Shown one piece after another: positions 5,638 to 7,812 of a stretch of DNA of 7,812 nucleotides. This DNA comes from an uncultured Kangiella sp. (GTDB taxonomy: Bacteria; Pseudomonadota; Gammaproteobacteria; Enterobacterales; DSM-103792). Position 1 is the first letter of the stretch, and each line of letters opens with the position of its first letter. The DNA is taken from NCBI GenBank assembly GCA_946481205.1, contig CAMLNB010000162.1, positions 1-7,812 on the forward strand, given 5' to 3'. Both the position numbers and the translations under genes were made by a program. The notes below the pieces were generated by a model. That model was not told where the DNA came from and made no database searches. It saw only the letters and a list, made by a program, of their open reading frames with translations.

Positions 5638-6108
5638 ATGGAACACTACCGACAACGTCTTGTGCTGAACGCCACCCCGGCGGCGGTTTATGCCGCGCTG
5701 ACCGAAGCCCGCGGCCTGCGCGGCTGGTGGACCGGGGATTGCGACGTGGAAAACCACGTCGGCGGGCACCTGAAGCTGCGCTTCGGGCCCAACTACAAAA
5801 CCCTGCGCATCGAGCAGCTGGTACCGGGCCGCGAAGTGCGCTGGCATTGCACGGCGGCGCACATCGCCATTGGCGAATTCACCCGCCGGGATGAATGGGT
5901 GGGTACAGAATTGCAGTTCCGGCTGAGCCCGCAAGCCAATGGTCAGACCCGGCTCGACTTTGAGCACATCGGTCTGGTGCCGTCGTTTGAGTGTTACGGC
6001 TTGTGCAGCGAAGGCTGGCAGCATTTTCTGACCAGCTTGCAGCAGTATGTCGCGACCGGTCGCGGCACGCCGTATCAGCAGCCCAGCACAACCGCCGCCA
6101 CAGCGTAA
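5638..6108 (+). CDS. SRPBCC / AHSA1-like protein 1
   Basis: The product has 156 residues and one START-like SRPBCC (helix-grip) domain over most of its length. The opening strand RQRLVLNATPAAVYAALTE (5-23) leads into GLRGWWTGD (26-34), and GGHLKLRFG (42-50) and EVRWHC (66-71) supply sheet strands. The long C-terminal helix EGWQHFLTSLQQYVATGRG (125-143) is characteristic of AHSA1-like proteins, here with GRGTPY after it. These folds form a hydrophobic cavity that binds lipids, polyketides or other small molecules; the ligand is unknown. It is cytoplasmic. The ATG at 5638 has AGGAG 7 bases upstream; an in-frame ATG at 5584 lies inside the promoter before the predicted start site and is rejected. 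It is first gene of a three-gene operon, 41 bases before the second SRPBCC gene. Confidence 0.85.
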   Translation: MEHYRQRLVLNATPAAVYAALTEARGLRGWWTGDCDVENHVGGHLKLRFGPNYKTLRIEQLVPGREVRWHCTAAHIAIGEFTRRDEWVGTELQFRLSPQANGQTRLDFEHIGLVPSFECYGLCSEGWQHFLTSLQQYVATGRGTPYQQPSTTAATA

Positions 6109-6149
6109 TGGCCACCTCCCCTCAACGGACCGAACAGGAGCACGTCACC

Positions 6150-6632
6150 ATGAGTACCGTTCTCGACAGCAAGCCGACCGAAAGCAATCAGATTGAGCGC
6201 CAAATTTTGATCAACGCGCCGCGGGCGCGGGTCTGGCAAGCGTTGACCAATGCCGAACAATTCGGCCGCTGGTTTGGCGCCAAGCTGGAAGGCCAGCAGT
6301 TTGTGGTAGGCCAGCGCACACGCGGCCAGATCACCATTTGTGGTTTTGAAAACGTCTGGTTTGATGTGATGGTTGAGCGTGTGGAACCACAACAGTTCTT
6401 TTCCTACCGCTGGCACCCGTATGCGATCGACCCGGCCGTGGATTACGACAAGGAAGAACCGACACTGGTGACGTTCACCTTGAACGACGCGGCCAACAAC
6501 AGCACGCTGGTTTCAATAGTAGAATCTGGCTTTGATAAGGTGGCCCCCCAGCGCCGGCTCGAAGCGTTCCGGATGAACAACCGTGGTTGGGACCAACAAT
6601 TGAACAACCTTGCGCGATATGCCAGCCAATAA
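6150..6632 (+). CDS. SRPBCC / AHSA1-like protein 2
   Basis: The product has 160 residues with a single SRPBCC domain of the AHSA1 type. After a polar N-terminus of about 14 residues come IERQILINAPRARVWQALTN (15-34), FGRWFGAKLEG (38-48), strands around GQITICGFENVWFDVMVERV (59-78) and FSYRWHPY (84-91), the acidic loop VDYDKEEP (97-104), LVTFTLND (106-113), and a final helix NNRGWDQQLNNLARYASQ (143-160). It differs clearly from the first SRPBCC protein, so the pair is not a recent duplication. AGGAG lies 9 bases before the ATG at 6150; the frame is open upstream to about 5991, but that part overlaps the preceding gene. The 3' end overlaps arsR by 14 bases, implying translational coupling. Such proteins are commonly encoded next to ArsR regulators; the ligand is unknown. 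Confidence 0.87.
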   Translation: MSTVLDSKPTESNQIERQILINAPRARVWQALTNAEQFGRWFGAKLEGQQFVVGQRTRGQITICGFENVWFDVMVERVEPQQFFSYRWHPYAIDPAVDYDKEEPTLVTFTLNDAANNSTLVSIVESGFDKVAPQRRLEAFRMNNRGWDQQLNNLARYASQ

Positions 6633-7002
6633 CGACATCACAGCCTCCGCGGACGCGCGCAGCGACTTGCCTGCCCTCGTCCGCTCCAGCGAGGCACTCG
6701 CCAGCATTTTTGCTGCGCTCGGCGACCCGACGCGTTTGAAGTTGGTGGCCGTGCTCTGCGCGGGCGGTGCGTTTTCGATTGCGCAACTGACCGAAACCAC
6801 CGACATCAGCCGGCAAGGTGTCACCAAGCATCTGCAGGTGCTGGCGCAAGCCGGCATTGTCCGCGATGTGAAAATGGGCCGTGAGCGGCTCTGGCAACTC
6901 GACCCCGCGCAAATTGAAGAAGCCAAGCGCACGCTGGAAATCATCGGCCAGCAGTGGGATGTGGCCTTGAACAAACTGAAAGCATTTGTTGAAGCAAGCT
7001 GA
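6619..7002 (+). CDS. ArsR-family HTH transcriptional regulator
   Basis: The product has 127 residues with a winged HTH. The N-terminal dimer helix contains SSEALASIFAALGDPTRLKLVAVL (23-46), where LGDPTRL is the hallmark of the family. The helix-turn-helix is FSIAQLTETTDISRQGVTKH (52-71) followed by LQVLAQAGIV; the wing is VRDVKMGRERLWQLDP (81-96). Only one cysteine (C47) is present and the ELCVCD metal-binding motif is absent, so it is unlikely to sense arsenic or heavy metals like classical ArsR. It resembles the ArsR branch encoded with SRPBCC proteins. The ATG at 6619 overlaps the preceding gene by 14 bases; a TTG at 6610 is possible but less likely. It probably represses its own operon by binding the GCAAC-N6-GTTGC palindromes before the first gene (inference). 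Confidence 0.88.
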   Translation: MPANNDITASADARSDLPALVRSSEALASIFAALGDPTRLKLVAVLCAGGAFSIAQLTETTDISRQGVTKHLQVLAQAGIVRDVKMGRERLWQLDPAQIEEAKRTLEIIGQQWDVALNKLKAFVEAS

Positions 7003-7038
7003 GCGCTGGCATCACCGATGCGACCACTGCACGCACAA

Positions 7039-7068
7039 AAGAAAACCCGGCCTTGGCCGGGTTTTCTT
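7039..7068. terminator. Bidirectional intrinsic terminator
   Basis: AAGAAAACCCGGCC (7039-7052) pairs with GGCCGGGTTTTCTT (7055-7068): 14 uninterrupted base pairs around TT, in practice a CTTG loop. A T-rich run follows on the plus strand, and the A-rich left flank gives T's on the minus strand. It ends the SRPBCC-ArsR operon and, on the other strand, pstS, whose stop is 16 bases away. Confidence 0.92.
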
Positions 7069-7083
7069 GTTTCAGCGTTGCAT

Positions 7084-7812
7084 TTATTTCAGCAGCGCCA
7101 GTTGCTTCTCGGCCACTTTGGCCGGCAGCGGAATGTAGCCGTCTTTGACCACCACTTCCTGACCGGCCTTGCTCATGATCATCTTGAAGAATTCGATCTC
7201 CAGCGGGCTCAGCGGCTGGTTCGGTTTCTTGTTGACGTAAACGTAGAGGAAGCGCGACAGCGGGTACTCACCGCTGATGGCAGTCGCTTCACTGGCTTCG
7301 ACGAACGGCTGGCCCGCTTTGGCAGCCAGCGGCAGCGCGCGGACACCCGAGGTGCGGTAACCAATGCCCGAGTAGCCGATGGCGTTCAGCTGGCCGGAAA
7401 CCGACTGCACCACCGAAGCGGAACCCGGTTGCTCGGCAACGGTGTCACGGAAGTCGCCTTTGCACAGCGCTTCTTCCTTGAAGTAACCGTAGGTGCCGGA
7501 AACCGAGTTGCGGCCGTAAGCAGCAATGCGCTGCGTGGCCAGGTTGCCGGTGATGCCGAGATCACCCCAGGTTTGCACGTCTTTCGGGAAACCGCATTTG
7601 CGGGTCTTGGAGAAAATGGCATCGATTTCGGCCATGGTCAGGCCTTTGACCGGGCTGTCTTTGTGCACGAACACGGCGAGCGCGTCGATGGCGACGGCGA
7701 TCTTGGTCGGCTTGTAGCCGTGCTTGGACTCGAACGAGGCGATTTCATTCGACTTCATGGCGCGGCTCATCGGGCCCAAATTGGCAGTGCCTTCGGTCAG
7801 CGCGGTCGGCGC
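7084..7812 (-). CDS. pstS: Phosphate ABC transporter substrate-binding protein PstS (N-terminus outside window)
   Basis: 242 residues up to the TAA at 7084 are visible; the start and signal peptide lie beyond the right edge. The product is the periplasmic phosphate receptor of the PstSCAB high-affinity importer. The opening part, including [12 protein letters not shown] and [20 protein letters not shown], matches the phosphate-pocket and hinge region of Pseudomonas-type PstS. Next come [13 protein letters not shown], the conserved ligand-pocket motif [15 protein letters not shown], the segment [13 protein letters not shown] and [11 protein letters not shown]. The C-terminus is [12 protein letters not shown], then [15 protein letters not shown], ending [18 protein letters not shown]. 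No frameshift is seen. Genes of this type are normally induced by PhoB under phosphate starvation, but its promoter is not in the window. It converges on the ArsR operon and shares its terminator. There is no evident functional link to the neighbours. Confidence 0.93.
   Translation of the reverse strand, partial: APTALTEGTANLGPMSRAMKSNEIASFESKHGYKPTKIAVAIDALAVFVHKDSPVKGLTMAEIDAIFSKTRKCGFPKDVQTWGDLGITGNLATQRIAAYGRNSVSGTYGYFKEEALCKGDFRDTVAEQPGSASVVQSVSGQLNAIGYSGIGYRTSGVRALPLAAKAGQPFVEASEATAISGEYPLSRFLYVYVNKKPNQPLSPLEIEFFKMIMSKAGQEVVVKDGYIPLPAKVAEKQLALLK

Noticed and set aside
5413..6024. N-terminal extension of the hydrolase-LuxR protein by about 200 residues
   Set aside because: The frame stays open, but this part is antisense to the first SRPBCC gene and its promoter, and homologous proteins begin near the ATG at 5412.
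5991..6149. Upstream start for the second SRPBCC protein
   Set aside because: The extra residues would overlap the end of the first SRPBCC gene in another frame, while the ATG at 6150 has a good AGGAG and begins just before the conserved domain.
1..7812. CRISPR array, insertion sequence, integrase, toxin-antitoxin or defence system
   Set aside because: No regularly spaced repeats, transposase or integrase motifs, or small toxin-antitoxin gene pairs were found; the genes are ordinary chromosomal metabolism and regulation genes.

Overview
The window is GC-rich, densely coded bacterial chromosomal DNA, most likely from a gammaproteobacterium. The PstS fragment at the right edge looks like the Pseudomonas-type protein, the methyltransferase is of the MddA type, and the spacer repeat is of a kind scattered through proteobacterial genomes. 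The genus cannot be named from sequence alone. No rRNA, tRNA, CRISPR array, transposase or phage gene is visible.

Left part (1-3380): a large cytoplasmic regulator (winged helix, TolB-like domain, TPR repeats) is read leftwards from a GTG at 1530 and runs off the left edge. A 451-base spacer separates it from a rightward pair: an atypical SDR/NmrA-like oxidoreductase (1982-2767) and a small exported cupin (2861-3292). The cupin is bracketed by two related palindromes, and the second lies in the convergent gap before the next gene.

Middle part (3381-5412): two leftward genes encode a probable methanethiol S-methyltransferase (mddA, a membrane enzyme making dimethyl sulfide) and an alpha/beta-hydrolase fused to a LuxR-type HTH. 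An 18-bp tandem duplication sits just upstream of mddA.

Right part (5413-7812): a 225-base divergent promoter region separates the hydrolase-LuxR gene from a rightward operon of two SRPBCC/AHSA1 proteins and an ArsR-family repressor that lacks the classical metal-binding cysteines. The region holds a good sigma70-type promoter bracketed by two 16-bp GCAAC-N6-GTTGC palindromes, one overlapping the -35 and one next to the predicted start site. This is the layout of an autoregulated, ligand-responsive ArsR operon. A strong bidirectional terminator closes the operon and also serves the converging pstS gene, of which only the C-terminal part is in the window.

The most interesting unit is 4348-7002. 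A hydrolase-LuxR protein and an SRPBCC-SRPBCC-ArsR operon share one operator-rich divergent promoter. Both SRPBCC and alpha/beta-hydrolase folds commonly bind small hydrophobic ligands, so a small-molecule sensing or processing module is a reasonable inference, but nothing in the window identifies the ligand.
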